A DNA stretch of 64,000 nt, taken from contig NZ_QEIG01000011.1 in the NCBI RefSeq assembly GCF_014324365.1, positions 1 to 64,000 on the forward strand, given 5' to 3'. The notes under the pieces are model-generated. The model had not been told where the DNA came from and made no database searches. It was given only the letters and a program-made list of their open reading frames with translations. This DNA comes from Algoriphagus sp. AK58. Its GTDB lineage: Bacteria > Bacteroidota > Bacteroidia > Cytophagales > Cyclobacteriaceae. Shown here in pieces: positions 63,554-64,000 of the stretch. Position numbers and translations under genes: made by a program. Numbering within the stretch: position 1 is the stretch's first letter; every line of letters begins with the position of its first letter.

Positions 63554-64000
63554 TCACATCTTCAGATTCTGCATCTCCAGTTGCGGCGCAAAAGGCTGCT
63601 CGTAATAGCGCTTCCCGGTTGCTTTATATAGGGAATTGGCCAAGGCTGCAAAGACAGGAGGGAAGAAAGGTTCGCCCAATCCGGTTGGATCTTCCTTGCT
63701 GTCCACAAAATGTACTTCAATGGACTTTGGTGTTTCCTTTTGGCGGATCATGCGGTACTTGTCAAAGTTGGTCTTCGAGGGCACTCCATTTTCGAAGGTC
63801 AATTCACCAAAAAAAGCATTGCCGATTCCGTCGATGATGGCTCCTTCCCCCATATTGGTGGCTGCATCCGGATTGATCACTAGACCACAGTCCACTGCTG
63901 CATAGACCTTTTCTACCACCGGTTTCGAATCTACAATCTTGATGTCCACTACCTCTGCGACATAAGAATTGTGGCAGAAATAGGCCGATACGCCACGATG
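63554..64000 (-). CDS. molybdopterin-binding subunit of xanthine-dehydrogenase family (partial, C-terminal end)
   Basis: The last 148 residues of a larger protein whose start lies beyond the window. HRGVSAYFCHNSYVAEVVDI, VYAAVDCGLVINPDAATNMG, EGAIIDGIGNAFFGELTF and LGEPFFPPVFAALANSLYKA are typical of the large subunit of isoquinoline 1-oxidoreductase / aldehyde-oxidase-type enzymes. GLGEPFFPP corresponds to the conserved GxGE segment whose Glu acts as base in the molybdenum hydroxylases. These enzymes hydroxylate N-heterocycles or aldehydes with a Mo-cytosine-dinucleotide cofactor and are often exported by Tat. The partner 2Fe-2S subunit is not in view. Confidence 0.92.
   Translation of the reverse strand, partial: HRGVSAYFCHNSYVAEVVDIKIVDSKPVVEKVYAAVDCGLVINPDAATNMGEGAIIDGIGNAFFGELTFENGVPSKTNFDKYRMIRQKETPKSIEVHFVDSKEDPTGLGEPFFPPVFAALANSLYKATGKRYYEQPFAPQLEMQNLKM

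Noticed and set aside
63466-63837. 123-codon plus-strand frame at the window end
   Set aside because: Antisense to the molybdopterin oxidoreductase, whose conserved motifs are clear.

Overview
The window looks like chromosomal DNA of a member of the Bacteroidota, most likely an Algoriphagus-like Cytophagales bacterium. The evidence is a protein ending in a type IX secretion (T9SS) sorting domain, families common in this phylum (DUF4402, DUF4397, GSCFA, LytTR regulators, TPR-HisKA_2 kinases, AsmA-like proteins), a clean TTG-N19-TAnnTTTG promoter before the pyrophosphatase gene, few Shine-Dalgarno sequences, and intergenic repeats of a type I associate with this phylum. Genus is inference; no rRNA is present. 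The only RNA gene is a tRNA-Pro(GGG). No insertion sequence, prophage or CRISPR array was seen.

Layout. 1-1.1 kb: palindromic repeats and a lipoprotein esterase. 1.25-20.9 kb (minus strand): a secondary-metabolite operon of a five-module NRPS, an outer-membrane receptor-like barrel, a MATE exporter and an Sfp-type phosphopantetheinyl transferase, with an orphan LytTR regulator carrying a degenerate receiver just upstream. 22.5-27.9 kb: a complete LytTR response regulator and two tandem TPR histidine kinases with near-identical kinase ends. 28.3-31.4 kb: a coupled adaptor-permease-ATPase ABC exporter. 31.5-34.6 kb: serine beta-lactamase-like hydrolase, lysophospholipase-like hydrolase, tRNA-Pro and two small proteins. 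35.0-44.1 kb: a surface-structure locus with a large T9SS cargo protein, three small secreted proteins, a DUF4402 pilin-like protein, a PapD-like chaperone and an usher-like outer-membrane protein. 44.2-64 kb: mostly housekeeping or conserved genes (membrane pyrophosphatase, VOC protein, DUF1801, DUF1835, GSCFA, DUF255, PriA, an ECF sigma factor with a membrane-spanning barrel partner, DUF4397 lipoprotein, atypical pyruvate kinase, AsmA-like protein, NTF2-like protein, truncated molybdopterin oxidoreductase).

The two most interesting systems are the chaperone/usher-like locus and the NRPS operon. In the first, reading-frame overlaps join the T9SS protein to three pilin-like proteins. A strong intergenic hairpin then follows the DUF4402 gene, as expected for an abundant major subunit, before the chaperone and usher-like genes. 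In the second, an assembly line for an unidentified pentapeptide sits in one transcription unit with its activating enzyme, a likely exporter and an outer-membrane receptor. The NRPS gene carries large, nearly identical internal blocks suggesting recent recombination between modules. Functional statements rest on motifs read by eye; no database search was run.
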